Shown: piece by piece, positions 1 to 7,033 of the stretch
Layout of the letters: each line of letters opens with the position of its first letter
How positions within the stretch are numbered: the first letter of the stretch is position 1
NCBI GenBank assembly: GCA_904398675.1
Contig: CAJFPI010000222.1
Coordinates: 1 to 8,621 of the forward strand
DNA: 8,621 nucleotides
Origin: an uncultured Oscillospiraceae bacterium
Lineage (GTDB): Bacteria; Bacillota; Clostridia; Oscillospirales; Oscillospiraceae
Direction: 5' to 3'
The notes under the pieces: model-generated
Database searches by the model: none
What the model saw: the letters and a program-made list of their open reading frames with translations, nothing else
What the model was told of the DNA's origin: nothing
Program-made: the position numbers and the translations under genes

Positions 1-816
1 CTCCCGCTCCGGGATGGCCGCTTCGTTGAGGGACTGTGTCTGGATGCCGTTGAAGAGCCCCTGGCCGAAGACGCCGCCGCTGCCCAGGGCCATGAGGCCC
101 CGGGTCTGCTGCCAGCCCACCCCCGTGGGGTCATAGCTGTGGTCAAAAATCACCCGGAACCGCTCCATCATGTGGCTGGGGACCTTGTCGATGACAATCA
201 GCACCGCCACCCCCAGGCCCACAAGCCCCGCGCCGGTAGCAAACCAGTACCAGGCGAGGCCGGCAGCAAAAGCCATTCCTATATAGATGACGAAATACAC
301 CATAGCGCTGCCGGCGTCGGAGGAGACCACGAAAATCAGCACAAACATAAACCCCGTGTGTGCTGCCGGCCACAGCAGGGAGTCCCAGCCCCGCATCCGC
401 CGGTTCTCCCGGAACCAGGCGATCTGCTTGGCCAGGAGGATGGTGAAGGTCAGCTTGACGATTTCCGCCGGCTGGATGCTGGTGGGCATCCCCTGGGTAT
501 AGAGCCAGGAGCGATTGCCGTTCTCTTCCACGCCCAAGGGCGTCAGCAGCAGCAGGATAAACCCCACATTGAAGACAAAAAACCACTGCCACTTCTCAGA
601 GAAGTGCTCCACATCCGCCACGGAGAAGAAGAAATAGCCGCAGATGCCCAGGACAATGGCCGCCGCCTGAACAATGGTGTTGCGGTTGTCCCCGGTATAT
701 TGGGAGGCGCTGGTCACCAGCACCAGCCCATAACAGCTGGCAGCGACGATCAGCGCCAGCAGCGCGATATCCGCCTTGCGCCAGATGTATTGGATTGTCT
801 CTTGGATGGAACGCAC
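1..816 (-). CDS. SEDS-family (FtsW/RodA/SpoVE-like) cell-wall polymerase, 3' part beyond window
   Basis: Reading leftward from a GTG at 814-816, an open frame of 272 codons runs off the left edge without a stop. The product is a multi-spanning membrane protein of the SEDS family. These proteins are peptidoglycan glycosyltransferases that work with a class B penicillin-binding protein in elongation, division or spore cortex synthesis. Visible hydrophobic segments lie at about residues 17-37, 47-65, 78-93, 115-130, 152-182 and 183-210. Family signatures are GNRSWL (100-105), IQPAEIVKL (114-122, matching the usual QPSE..K), the SSDAGSAMVYF segment (165-175), PSHMMERF (213-220) and the GWQQTRGLMALGSGGVFGQG stretch (234-253). 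The window cuts at the AIPERE motif, just before the expected TDF segment with the catalytic Asp, so that residue cannot be checked. The start is supported by AGGAG at 825-829, 8 nt upstream, and by a promoter at 849-877. FtsW, RodA and SpoVE cannot be told apart here. Confidence 0.9.
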   Translation of the reverse strand, partial: MRSIQETIQYIWRKADIALLALIVAASCYGLVLVTSASQYTGDNRNTIVQAAAIVLGICGYFFFSVADVEHFSEKWQWFFVFNVGFILLLLTPLGVEENGNRSWLYTQGMPTSIQPAEIVKLTFTILLAKQIAWFRENRRMRGWDSLLWPAAHTGFMFVLIFVVSSDAGSAMVYFVIYIGMAFAAGLAWYWFATGAGLVGLGVAVLIVIDKVPSHMMERFRVIFDHSYDPTGVGWQQTRGLMALGSGGVFGQGLFNGIQTQSLNEAAIPERE

Positions 817-848
817 GGGCCGCTCTCCTTTTTTGGAATCTTCTCCCT

Positions 849-877
849 AGTGTAGCACAAATCGCCCCCAGTGTAAA
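849..877 (-). promoter_or_regulatory. Sigma-A-type promoter for the SEDS gene
   Basis: On the minus strand, TTTACA (872-877) and TACACT (849-854) are separated by exactly 17 nt. They lie about 33 nt upstream of the GTG start of the SEDS gene, leaving a short leader that contains the AGGAG ribosome binding site. Both boxes are close to the TTGACA/TATAAT consensus. This is a sequence match only; no transcription start is known. Confidence 0.6.
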
Positions 878-947
878 CATCCCCCACGGCCCGGGGAAAA
901 ATTCGTTCCCTGCTGAGGAGTTTACTCTTCCTTCTCTATGGGATCTA

Positions 948-956
948 TGTTATACT
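948..956 (+). promoter_or_regulatory. Extended -10 promoter for tsaE-tsaB
   Basis: TGTTATACT is a TGn extended -10 element joined to TATACT, a near-consensus -10 box. It lies about 85 nt before tsaE on the plus strand. At 17 nt spacing the -35 position (928-933, TTCCTT) is poor, which fits extended -10 promoters that depend less on -35 contacts. The leader that follows holds a weak GCCGG/CCGGC hairpin (977-981 with 994-998) of unknown importance. The rest of 878-947 shows nothing I recognise. Confidence 0.5.
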
Positions 957-1042
957 GAGCATAAATATTAGAAAGTGCCGGCAGCCTGCATGCCCGGCGA
1001 TGACGAAACAAAATACCACAGAGCTAGGATGAAGGAAACGTT

Positions 1043-1468
1043 ATGAATTGGATCTCGCACAGCGTCTCGGAGACGGAGGCAATCGGCCGGGAAGTGGCAC
1101 AAAAACTCCATAGCGGCGATGTAGTCGCCTGTTTCGGGGATCTGGGGGCGGGAAAAACCGCCTTCACCCGGGGACTGGCCGCGGGCCTCGGCTGCATGGG
1201 CCGGGTCACCAGCCCAACATTTACGATTGTCAATGAATACGAGGGAACGATCCCCCTCTTCCACTTTGATATGTACCGCCTGTCCGGGGAGGACGACCTC
1301 TTCGACATCGGGTGGGAGGACTACCTCTCCCGGGGCGGCGTCTGCGTGGTGGAGTGGAGCGAGCGGATCGCCGGCGCCCTGCCGGCGGACACCATCCGGG
1401 TGGACATCCGGCGCAGCGGGGAAAATGAGGATTGGCGATACATCGAGATAGGAGGCCTGGAGGAATGA
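1043..1468 (+). CDS. tsaE: tRNA t6A biosynthesis ATPase TsaE
   Basis: 141 aa, close to the usual TsaE (YjeE) length of about 150. TsaE is the P-loop ATPase that energises the TsaB-TsaD complex. That complex transfers threonylcarbamoyl from threonylcarbamoyl-AMP to A37 of ANN-reading tRNAs in the cytoplasm. Visible motifs are the Walker A GDLGAGKT (32-39), the family SPTFTIVNEY block (57-66), the HFDMYRL block (74-80) with a conserved Asp at 76, and VVEWSE (102-107) carrying the Walker B-like Glu104. The ATG is preceded by AAGGAAA at 1032-1038 with suitable spacing. Its stop overlaps the tsaB start as ATGA, so the two are very probably translationally coupled. The gene appears to lead its transcription unit, with an extended -10 promoter upstream. 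Confidence 0.95.
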   Translation: MNWISHSVSETEAIGREVAQKLHSGDVVACFGDLGAGKTAFTRGLAAGLGCMGRVTSPTFTIVNEYEGTIPLFHFDMYRLSGEDDLFDIGWEDYLSRGGVCVVEWSERIAGALPADTIRVDIRRSGENEDWRYIEIGGLEE

Positions 1469-2169
1469 GGATATTAGCCGTGGAGAGCTCGGCCAAGGCC
1501 GCCTCCTGTGCTGTTGTGGAGGACGGCGCGCTCATCGCCTCCGCCTTTCAGGCCACCGGCCTCACCCACAGCCGCACCCTGATGCCCATGGTGGAATCCA
1601 TGCTCCACAACAGCGAGCTGAAGCTGGAGACCATGGACGCCATCGCCGTGGCGGCGGGGCCGGGGTCTTTTACCGGGCTGCGGATCGGCGTGTCCGCTGT
1701 GAAGGGGCTGGCCTGGGCTTTGGACAGGCCCTGTGTGGCTGTCAGCACCCTGGAGGCCATGGTCTGGCCTCTGGCCCACATGGACACCACTTTGATCTGT
1801 GCCATGGACGCCCGGCGCCAGCAGGTCTACAACGCTGTCTTTGCCGCTGAGGTCGGCTCGCTGCGCCGCCTGGCCCCTGACCGGGCCATCTCCCTTGCGG
1901 AGCTGGCGGCGGAGCTGGATCCCGCCCGCCCCTATACCGTGGTGGGTGACGGCGCCCGGCTCTGCCGGGATGCCCTGCTTGCCATGGGCTTTTCCGCCTG
2001 CTCCCTGGCCCCCAGCCACCTGCTGCTGCAGAGCGCGGTGGGGGTGGGTCTCCGGGGGGAGGAGCTGGCCCGGGAGGGAAAGACCGTCTCCCCCCAGGCG
2101 CTGGTTCCGGTGTATCTCCGCCTGAGCCAGGCGGAGCGGGAGCGGCTGGAGCGGATGGGCCAGGGCTGA
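1465..2169 (+). CDS. tsaB: tRNA t6A biosynthesis protein TsaB
   Basis: 234 aa, a normal length for TsaB (YeaZ), the inactive ASKHA-fold paralogue and partner of TsaD in t6A37 tRNA modification. The N-terminus MRILAVESS is the typical first strand. AAGPGSFTGLRIG (63-75) is the family hallmark, followed by DARRQQVY (115-122) and the C-terminal PVYLR (215-219). The start chosen is the ATG at 1465-1467, which overlaps the tsaE stop. It is served by AGGAGG at 1450-1455, 9 nt upstream. An in-frame ATG 33 nt earlier lies inside tsaE and would add eleven residues that do not fit the family. The usual followers rimI and tsaD are not here; a vitamin B6 kinase gene comes next instead. Confidence 0.95.
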   Translation: MRILAVESSAKAASCAVVEDGALIASAFQATGLTHSRTLMPMVESMLHNSELKLETMDAIAVAAGPGSFTGLRIGVSAVKGLAWALDRPCVAVSTLEAMVWPLAHMDTTLICAMDARRQQVYNAVFAAEVGSLRRLAPDRAISLAELAAELDPARPYTVVGDGARLCRDALLAMGFSACSLAPSHLLLQSAVGVGLRGEELAREGKTVSPQALVPVYLRLSQAERERLERMGQG

Positions 2170-2215
2170 TGCGGGACACCTTGCGGCCGTCCCTCCCGCC
2201 AGGCTGATACCATGG

Positions 2216-2238
2216 AAAGCCTAAAAACTGGGGCTTTT
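2216..2238 (+). terminator. Weak hairpin after tsaB, doubtful terminator
   Basis: AAAGCC (2216-2221) can pair with GGCTTT (2232-2237) across a 10-nt loop, followed by only one more T before purines. It is 46 nt after the tsaB stop. The stem is short and the T-run poor, so it would be a leaky terminator at best; it may mean nothing. Confidence 0.2.
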
Positions 2239-2263
2239 GAGAGGCCAGTTGGTCTGCTATCAT
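2237..2263 (+). promoter_or_regulatory. Possible internal promoter before the pyridoxamine kinase gene
   Basis: TTGAGA (2237-2242) and TATCAT (2258-2263) form a promoter-like pair with a short 15-nt spacer, 33 nt before the kinase start. Shifting the -35 hexamer left by two gives 17 nt but a weaker match (TTTTGA). The 127-bp gap after tsaB makes a separate promoter plausible, but the match is only moderate. Confidence 0.3.
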
Positions 2264-2296
2264 CTAGGCAGATTACAAAAAAAGGAAGTGCCTCTT

Positions 2297-3142
2297 ATGA
2301 AACGCATTGTCAGCATCCAGGATATCTCCTGCCTGGGCAAGTGCTCCCTTACCGTGGCCCTGCCCATCCTCTCCGCCATGGGGGTGGAGTGCGCCATCGT
2401 CCCCACGGCGGTGCTGTCCACCCACACCATGTTCCAAAACTTCACCTGCAAGGATCTCAGCGACCAGATCGCCCCCATCGCCGCCCACTGGCAGGCGGAG
2501 CACGTCACCTTTGACGCCATCTACACCGGCTATCTCGCCTCCAAGGAGCAGATCGGCGACGTCTGCCGTTTCTTTGATGCCTTTAAGACGGAGGACAATC
2601 TCATTGTGGTGGACCCGGTGATGGCGGACAACGGCAAACTCTACCCCGCCTTCGGCCCGGACTTCCCCGCCGAGATGGCCAAGGTCTGCGCCAAGGCGGA
2701 CCTGATTGTGCCCAACCTGACGGAGGCCAGCCTCCTCACCGGACTTCCCTACCGCACAGAGCAGGACGAGGGGTATATCCGGGAGATGCTCCTGGCCCTC
2801 AGCCGCCTGGGGCCCCGGTATGCGGCCCTTACGGGCGTCAGCTTTGAGGGGGGCCGCCTGGGCGTCATGTACTACGACAAGGCCGCAGATACCTTCGGCA
2901 GCTATTTCAACGAGCATCTGCCCGCCAGTTTCCACGGCACCGGCGACGTCTTCGCCTCCACCTGTGTGGGTGCGCTGATGAACGGCCTCTCCCTGGGGGA
3001 CGCCCTGGCCCTGGCGGCGGATTACACCGTGGAGTGCATCCGTCTGACTTTGGCCGCTCCGGACGCCAAGTGGTACGGCGTGGAGTTTGAGAGCGCCATC
3101 CCCTATCTGGTGCACCGGCTGGAGGCGAAGGCGGACAACTGA
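2297..3142 (+). CDS. Pyridoxal/pyridoxamine kinase (PdxK/PdxY type, ribokinase superfamily)
   Basis: 281 aa, matching the length of PdxY/PdxK-type kinases, which phosphorylate pyridoxal, pyridoxamine or pyridoxine with ATP in the B6 salvage pathway. The N-terminal SIQDISCLGKCS (6-17) is the substrate-binding strand and loop typical of the Firmicute pyridoxamine kinase group. Further motifs are VLSTHT (39-44), YTGYL (76-80), VVDPVMADNG (104-113), VPNLTEA (138-144) and the anion-hole motif HGTGDVFAS (213-221), whose Asp217 is the expected catalytic base. The ATG at 2297 has AAAGGAAG (2281-2288) about 8-10 nt upstream. An in-frame ATG 60 nt earlier adds residues outside the fold and lacks a ribosome binding site, so I reject it. 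The HMP kinase ThiD is the main alternative, but the SIQDISCLGKCS start favours B6 substrates. Which vitamer is preferred cannot be read from sequence. Confidence 0.88.
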   Translation: MKRIVSIQDISCLGKCSLTVALPILSAMGVECAIVPTAVLSTHTMFQNFTCKDLSDQIAPIAAHWQAEHVTFDAIYTGYLASKEQIGDVCRFFDAFKTEDNLIVVDPVMADNGKLYPAFGPDFPAEMAKVCAKADLIVPNLTEASLLTGLPYRTEQDEGYIREMLLALSRLGPRYAALTGVSFEGGRLGVMYYDKAADTFGSYFNEHLPASFHGTGDVFASTCVGALMNGLSLGDALALAADYTVECIRLTLAAPDAKWYGVEFESAIPYLVHRLEAKADN

Positions 3143-3174
3143 GTTCCATCGGCTTTTGCCGGAAAGGAGGGCGT

Positions 3175-3450
3175 ATGGGCATTCATAAGTGGCGGTTTTT
3201 CTCCTGGGCAGTTACCCTTCTCGGCGCGGTGCTCCTTGTCATCAGTTATCGCTCTTCCGGTTTCCGCCACGGACACTGGAGCGCCCTCGCCGTTGCAGGC
3301 GTTGTGCTCATACTGGCCGGCATGGTCATCCACGCTGTCAAGTTCCGCTGCCCCTCCTGCGGGCGGCATATCTCTGACCGCACTCCCCTCGGCACCTCCC
3401 ACTGCCCCTTCTGCGGCGCATCCCTGGAGGAAAACCACAAGGACCGCTGA
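3175..3450 (+). CDS. Small membrane protein with C-terminal zinc ribbon, function unknown
   Basis: 91 aa, not recognised as a named family. Two hydrophobic segments at about residues 8-25 and 35-55 should form a helical hairpin. The connecting loop is rich in His, Arg and Ser (RSSGFRHGHW). After the second helix comes a compact zinc ribbon of two CPxC knuckles, CPSC at 59-62 and CPFC at 77-80, 14 residues apart, then a short charged tail. The positive residues near the second helix suggest a cytoplasmic ribbon, but topology is inferred. A strong ribosome binding site, AAGGAGG (3164-3170), precedes the ATG by 4 nt. The gene starts 32 nt after the kinase stop and ends 31 nt before upp, with no terminator between, so it is probably cotranscribed with both. 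Similar short TM-plus-ribbon proteins are common in Clostridia without assigned function. Confidence 0.8.
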   Translation: MGIHKWRFFSWAVTLLGAVLLVISYRSSGFRHGHWSALAVAGVVLILAGMVIHAVKFRCPSCGRHISDRTPLGTSHCPFCGASLEENHKDR

Positions 3451-3481
3451 CCGGCCTTGCATCAGAAACGGAGGAATCCCT

Positions 3482-4117
3482 ATGACGCCTTCCACACTGC
3501 ATGTGGTGGACCACCCCCTGCTGCTCCACAAGCTGACCATCCTGCGGGATAAAAACACCTCCACCAAGGATTTCCGGGAGCTGGTGGGCGAGATCGGCAT
3601 GCTCCTCACCTATGAGGCCACCCGGGATCTGCCCCTGACGGAGAAGGAGGTGGAGACGCCCCTGTGCAAAACCACCGCTCCCACGCTGAAGGGGAAGAAA
3701 TTCGCCGTGGTGCCCATTCTCCGAGCCGGTCTCGGCCTGGTGGAGGGGGTGCTGCGGATGGTGCCCTCCGCCCGGGTGGGCCACATCGGCCTGTACCGGG
3801 ACGAGGAGACTTTGGAGCCGGTGACCTATTTCTGTAAGCTGCCCAAGGATATTGACCAGCGGGAGGCGCTGATCGTGGATCCCATGCTGGCCACCGGCGG
3901 CAGCGCGGCGGCGGCCATCTCCTTTTTAAAGCAGTACGGCTGCCGGCAGATCAAGCTGATGGTGCTCCTGGCCGCGCCGGAGGGTGTCCGCCGGGTACAG
4001 GAGGAACACCCGGATGTGGAGATCTACTGCGGCGCGGTGGATGACCACCTTAATGAACACGGATATATCGTCCCGGGGCTGGGGGACGCGGGGGACCGGA
4101 TCTTCGGCACCAAATAA
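3482..4117 (+). CDS. upp: Uracil phosphoribosyltransferase
   Basis: 211 aa, the standard length of Upp, which makes UMP from uracil and PRPP in pyrimidine salvage. The N-terminal HPLLLHKLTILRDKNTSTKDFRE region (11-33) is typical. PILRAGLGLVEG (78-89) forms part of the active site. The PRPP-binding loop is intact as DPMLATGGS (133-141). The C-terminal YIVPGLGDAGDRIFGTK is the uracil-recognition segment. The ATG at 3482 has GGAGG at 3470-3474, 7 nt upstream. The open frame extends 246 nt further up, but that part lies over the small zinc-ribbon gene and does not resemble Upp. It is the last gene of the apparent kinase - zinc ribbon - upp operon and is followed directly by a strong terminator. 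Confidence 0.97.
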   Translation: MTPSTLHVVDHPLLLHKLTILRDKNTSTKDFRELVGEIGMLLTYEATRDLPLTEKEVETPLCKTTAPTLKGKKFAVVPILRAGLGLVEGVLRMVPSARVGHIGLYRDEETLEPVTYFCKLPKDIDQREALIVDPMLATGGSAAAAISFLKQYGCRQIKLMVLLAAPEGVRRVQEEHPDVEIYCGAVDDHLNEHGYIVPGLGDAGDRIFGTK

Positions 4118-4140
4118 ACTTCAAGCATTGCAGCAAACAG

Positions 4141-4171
4141 CGGCGCACCGAAAAACTCGGTGCGCCGTTTT
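4141..4171 (+). terminator. Intrinsic terminator after upp, between convergent genes
   Basis: A perfect 11-bp stem (4141-4151 with 4157-4167) closes a 5-nt AAAAC loop and is followed by TTTT. Outside it, CAGCAAA (4131-4137) can also pair with TTTGCTG (4169-4175). It lies 23 nt after the upp stop and 21 nt before the stop of the leftward flavoredoxin-like gene. Read leftward, the stem is followed by CTGTTTGC, so it may also slow transcription from that side. Confidence 0.9.
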
Positions 4172-4192
4172 GCTGTGTGTTCCGCTGTATGG

Positions 4193-4753
4193 TTATTTCA
4201 GGGCCTTGCCGTCCTGGAAGGCATTGCCCACCTTCTCCCCCAGCACCAGATAGGCGTTGTTTACCGCGTCGAAGGTGATGGGGCGCAGCTTGGCCGGATC
4301 GATCTTCCCGTTCTCCCCCAGGACCCGCTCGTCGGCGGAGACGTTCACGATCTCCCCCACCAAAAGCTCCGTCTCCTCGTCAAAGCTCACCAGCGTGCAC
4401 TCTAGGGTCATGGGCAGCTCGTCGATGAGGGGCGCGTCCACCCGCTCGCTCCTGGTGGCGTGGAGCCCGGACCGGGCCAGCTTGTCCGGCACGTCGTTGG
4501 CGGAGACGATGCCCACATAGTCACAGGCCGTCACATGGTCCGCGTCCGCCATGCTGACAGTAAAGGCCTTGCGCTGGAGGATGTTCTTCACCGTCTTGTG
4601 GCTGGCGCTGAGGTACATGGCGATCTTGTTCATATCGCTGATGCCGCCCCAGGCGGCATTCATGGCGTCCGGTGTTCCGTCCTCGCCGTAGGTGGCGATG
4701 ATCAGCACCGGCTGGGGATAGATGTAGGGCTTTGCACCAAAGTCTTTCCGCAT
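4193..4753 (-). CDS. Flavin reductase-like / flavoredoxin-type FMN-binding protein
   Basis: 186 aa, the usual size of the FMN-binding split-barrel group that includes flavoredoxin and flavin reductase-like proteins. These small cytoplasmic proteins bind FMN and pass electrons between NAD(P)H, flavins and other acceptors. Signatures are PVLIIATYGEDGTPDAMNAA (15-34), the block in which this group starts its flavin-binding barrel; SASHKTVKNI (49-58); and FTVSM (64-68), followed by the acidic strand TLECTLVSF. The start is the ATG at 4751-4753, with AAAGGAGG (4761-4768 on the opposite strand) 7 nt upstream and a strong promoter just before that. A longer frame from 4810 would begin inside the -35 box and is rejected. 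The physiological electron donor and acceptor are not evident, and neither neighbour is a redox enzyme. Confidence 0.85.
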   Translation of the reverse strand: MRKDFGAKPYIYPQPVLIIATYGEDGTPDAMNAAWGGISDMNKIAMYLSASHKTVKNILQRKAFTVSMADADHVTACDYVGIVSANDVPDKLARSGLHATRSERVDAPLIDELPMTLECTLVSFDEETELLVGEIVNVSADERVLGENGKIDPAKLRPITFDAVNNAYLVLGEKVGNAFQDGKALK

Positions 4754-4781
4754 AGAGGTACCTCCTTTATGATTTCCCCTT

Positions 4782-4810
4782 ATTATAGCAAATCCGCGCC
4801 TCCCCTGCAA
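4782..4810 (-). promoter_or_regulatory. Near-consensus sigma-A promoter for the flavoredoxin-like gene
   Basis: On the minus strand, TTGCAG (4805-4810) and a perfect TATAAT (4782-4787) are separated by 17 nt. Transcription would start about 20-25 nt before the ATG, leaving a very short leader occupied by the strong ribosome binding site. The promoter begins only 35 bp after the pcrA stop, so this gene can be expressed independently of the helicase. Just upstream, CGCGGG/CCCGCG (4813-4818 with 4823-4828) forms a 6-bp hairpin with no T-run, at best a pause site after pcrA. Confidence 0.75.
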
Positions 4811-4845
4811 GACGCGGGTCTCCCCGCGCCGCCGGACGTTGCCGG

Positions 4846-6999
4846 TTAAAGCTGCTCCAGCTTGATCCGAAAGGCGATCCGCCTAGGTGTTTGCACGGAA
4901 TCAAACTGGATCAGATAGGACCCCCGGCCGATATCCGTTTCCAGCACCGTCCCCGCTCCGAAGATCTCGTGGCGGACGCGGGCTCCTGCCGGAAGGGCCT
5001 CCGCCCCCTCCGCCTCCACCAGGAATCTTCGGCTGCAGGCAATGGAATCCTCTGCCGCGCGGATCAGCCCCTCCTGAGGCGGCCGGGTGAAGGTCAGCAG
5101 CTCCTGATCGATGTCCAGGAGGAACCGGGAGGGGTAGCGGGGGGAACCATCAAAGTTCCGCCCGTCCGCCTCGGAGAGGTACAGCCGCCGCTCCGCCCTT
5201 GTCAGGGCCACAAAAGCCAGCCGCCGCTCCTCCTCCATGGCCTGGATGGTCCGCACCTTTCGGGAGGGGAAGATCCCCTCGTTCATGCCGCAGAGAAACA
5301 CATAGGGAAACTCCAGGCCCTTGGCGGCGTGGACGGTCATCAGTTTCACCTTGTCCCCCTGCTCCGCCGTGTCCGCGTTGGTAAAGAGCGCCACATGCTG
5401 GAGGTAGTGCTCCAGGGTGACCTCCTCGCCGCAGGTGGTCTCATACTCATAAATGGACTGTTTCAGCTCCGCCAGGTTGTCCAGCCGCTCCTGGCTGCCC
5501 TCGGTGCGGAGCATTTTCTCGTAGCCGCTCTCGTTCAGCAGAGCGGAGAGCACCTCGGACACCGGCCGCCCCTCATACCCGGCGGCAAAGGTCTCAATCA
5601 GGCTGACAAGCTTTCGGGCCCCTGTCCCCTTCAGCATCGGGTCCTCCAGGTTATTCTGCAGCGCCTGATACAGGGAACAGCCATGCTTTTCCCCATACTC
5701 CTGCAAAAACGCCATCCGCCGCTTGCCCAGGTTCCGCTTGGGGACGTTGGCGATCCGCCGGAAGGACAGGTCATCCCGATAGGCGATCATCCGCAGATAG
5801 CTGATGGCGTCCTTGATCTCCATGCGGCCAAAAAATTGGACGCCGCTGTAGATGGTATAGGGGATCTTCTCCCCCAGCAGGACCTCCTCCACCGCCCGGG
5901 TCACATAGTGGGCCCGGTAGAGAACCGTCATTTCCCGGTAGGGAACGCCCTCCCCGTGGAGCCGCTGCACCTCCCCCGCAATCCACCTGGCCTCTGCCTC
6001 CTGGGTCTCCGCGAAGTGGCAGATCACGGGGGCTCCGGCGGGCAGCGTGGGGATCAGCGCCTTTTTGATCCGGTACTGGTTTTTCTCGATGAGGGAGTTG
6101 GCCGCCGCCAGGATCTCCGGCGTGGAGCGGTAGTTCTCCATCATCAGGATGGTCTGCGTACCGGGGAATTTCTGGTCAAAGTCCAGCAGGTACTTCACAT
6201 TGGCGCCCCGCCAGGTGTAGATGGTCTGGTCCGGGTCCCCCACGATAAAGAGGTTCTTGTGGTAGCCGCAGAGCACCTCCATCAGCTCGTACTGGAGCTG
6301 GTCGATGTCCTGGAACTCGTCGATCATGATGTATTCCAGCCGCTGCTGCCACTTGAGCCGGATGTCCGGATGCTCCCGGAAGATATACAGGGAAAATTTA
6401 ATTAAGTCGTTGTAGTCCAGGCCAAAACACTTCTTCTCCTGGTAGAGATATCCGTAAAAGATGATGTCTACTGGCGTGTCCGCCTGGTCATACTTCTCCT
6501 TCAGCGTATCCAGGGACATGGTGATCATGTCCAGGTAGTAGTCCGGCCGCTTGAACAGCTTTTGGATCTCGATCATGTCCCGGGCCGCGGAGAAGGTCAT
6601 GTCCCGCAGGGTCAGCCCCCGCTCCTCGTAGATGATCTGGAGCATGGCGTCGATGTCGGAATTGTCCAGCACCAGAAAGCTCTTGGGATACTGGACAGCG
6701 TGGCTGTCCTCCTGGAGCACGGAGACGCAGAACCCGTGGAAGGTGTTGATATAACCGGTGTCGTTGTCGCCGGTAAGCTGGTGGATGCGCTGTCGCATCT
6801 CGTTTGACGACTTGTTGGTAAAGGTAACGCAGAGGATGTTTCCCGGCAGGATGCCCAGCTCGTTCACCAAATAGGCAAAGCGGTGGGAGAGCGCTCTTGT
6901 CTTGCCGGAGCCCGCTCCGGCGACAACGCGGACAAAGCCCTCCGTGGTCGTCACTGCCTGTCGCTGCGCGTCGTTCAGCCCCTTCAGCAGATCTGACAT
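4846..6999 (-). CDS. pcrA: ATP-dependent DNA helicase PcrA/UvrD type (SF1A)
   Basis: 717 aa, close to the length of PcrA (about 720-740). PcrA is a 3'-5' DNA helicase acting in nucleotide excision repair, replication-fork maintenance and removal of RecA filaments. All SF1A motifs are visible: Q motif LNDAQRQAV (8-16), Walker A AGAGSGKT (27-34), Ia FTNKSSNEM (60-68), Ib INTFHGF (84-90), II IDEFQD (226-231), III GDPDQTIYTWRGA (254-266), IV ENYRS (288-292), V VHAAKGLEFPYVF (556-568) and VI EERRLAFVALTRAE (590-603). The C-terminus has the small Tudor-like fold seen in PcrA/UvrD (VRHEIFGAGTVLE, 675-687). The ribosome binding site is weak (AGGGGG at 7008-7013). A promoter with a LexA box lies directly upstream. 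The pcrB and ligA genes often linked to pcrA are not adjacent. It could be a paralogous UvrD/Rep helicase rather than the only PcrA; the symbol is by similarity. Confidence 0.92.
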   Translation of the reverse strand: MSDLLKGLNDAQRQAVTTTEGFVRVVAGAGSGKTRALSHRFAYLVNELGILPGNILCVTFTNKSSNEMRQRIHQLTGDNDTGYINTFHGFCVSVLQEDSHAVQYPKSFLVLDNSDIDAMLQIIYEERGLTLRDMTFSAARDMIEIQKLFKRPDYYLDMITMSLDTLKEKYDQADTPVDIIFYGYLYQEKKCFGLDYNDLIKFSLYIFREHPDIRLKWQQRLEYIMIDEFQDIDQLQYELMEVLCGYHKNLFIVGDPDQTIYTWRGANVKYLLDFDQKFPGTQTILMMENYRSTPEILAAANSLIEKNQYRIKKALIPTLPAGAPVICHFAETQEAEARWIAGEVQRLHGEGVPYREMTVLYRAHYVTRAVEEVLLGEKIPYTIYSGVQFFGRMEIKDAISYLRMIAYRDDLSFRRIANVPKRNLGKRRMAFLQEYGEKHGCSLYQALQNNLEDPMLKGTGARKLVSLIETFAAGYEGRPVSEVLSALLNESGYEKMLRTEGSQERLDNLAELKQSIYEYETTCGEEVTLEHYLQHVALFTNADTAEQGDKVKLMTVHAAKGLEFPYVFLCGMNEGIFPSRKVRTIQAMEEERRLAFVALTRAERRLYLSEADGRNFDGSPRYPSRFLLDIDQELLTFTRPPQEGLIRAAEDSIACSRRFLVEAEGAEALPAGARVRHEIFGAGTVLETDIGRGSYLIQFDSVQTPRRIAFRIKLEQL

Positions 7000-7015
7000 G
7001 ACGGTAACCCCCTAT

Positions 7016-7029
7016 CGAACATACGTTTT
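7016..7029. promoter_or_regulatory. Predicted LexA (SOS) box over the pcrA transcription start
   Basis: CGAACATACGTTTT matches the Gram-positive LexA/DinR consensus CGAACRNRYGTTYC at every position except the last. The GAAC-N4-GTT core is complete. It lies 4 bp downstream of the pcrA -10 box, so bound LexA would cover the expected start point at about 7027 and block transcription. The match and placement are seen in the sequence; LexA binding is inferred. Confidence 0.65.
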
Positions 7030-7033
7030 TCTT

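Noticed and set aside
139..855. Plus-strand open frame of 238 codons
   Set aside because: It is antisense to the SEDS gene, which has clear family motifs, a promoter and a ribosome binding site. The product is rich in His, Gln and Gly, typical of an antisense shadow.
2273..3115. Minus-strand open frame of 280 codons
   Set aside because: It is antisense to the pyridoxamine kinase gene and gives a low-complexity product without motifs.
3143..3170. Terminator between the kinase and zinc-ribbon genes
   Set aside because: Only a 4-bp CGGC/GCCG hairpin with a TTTT loop is present, with no T-run after it. The genes are probably cotranscribed.
3236..3481. Upstream in-frame extension of upp
   Set aside because: It overlaps the zinc-ribbon gene, is Ala/Pro/Ser-rich unlike Upp, and the downstream ATG has an excellent ribosome binding site and gives the normal length.
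4891..6405. Long open frame of 504 codons on the plus strand
   Set aside because: It lies entirely antisense to the helicase gene, whose motifs are complete. The antisense product is low-complexity, without domains, and has no ribosome binding site. GC-rich codon use on the other strand explains it.
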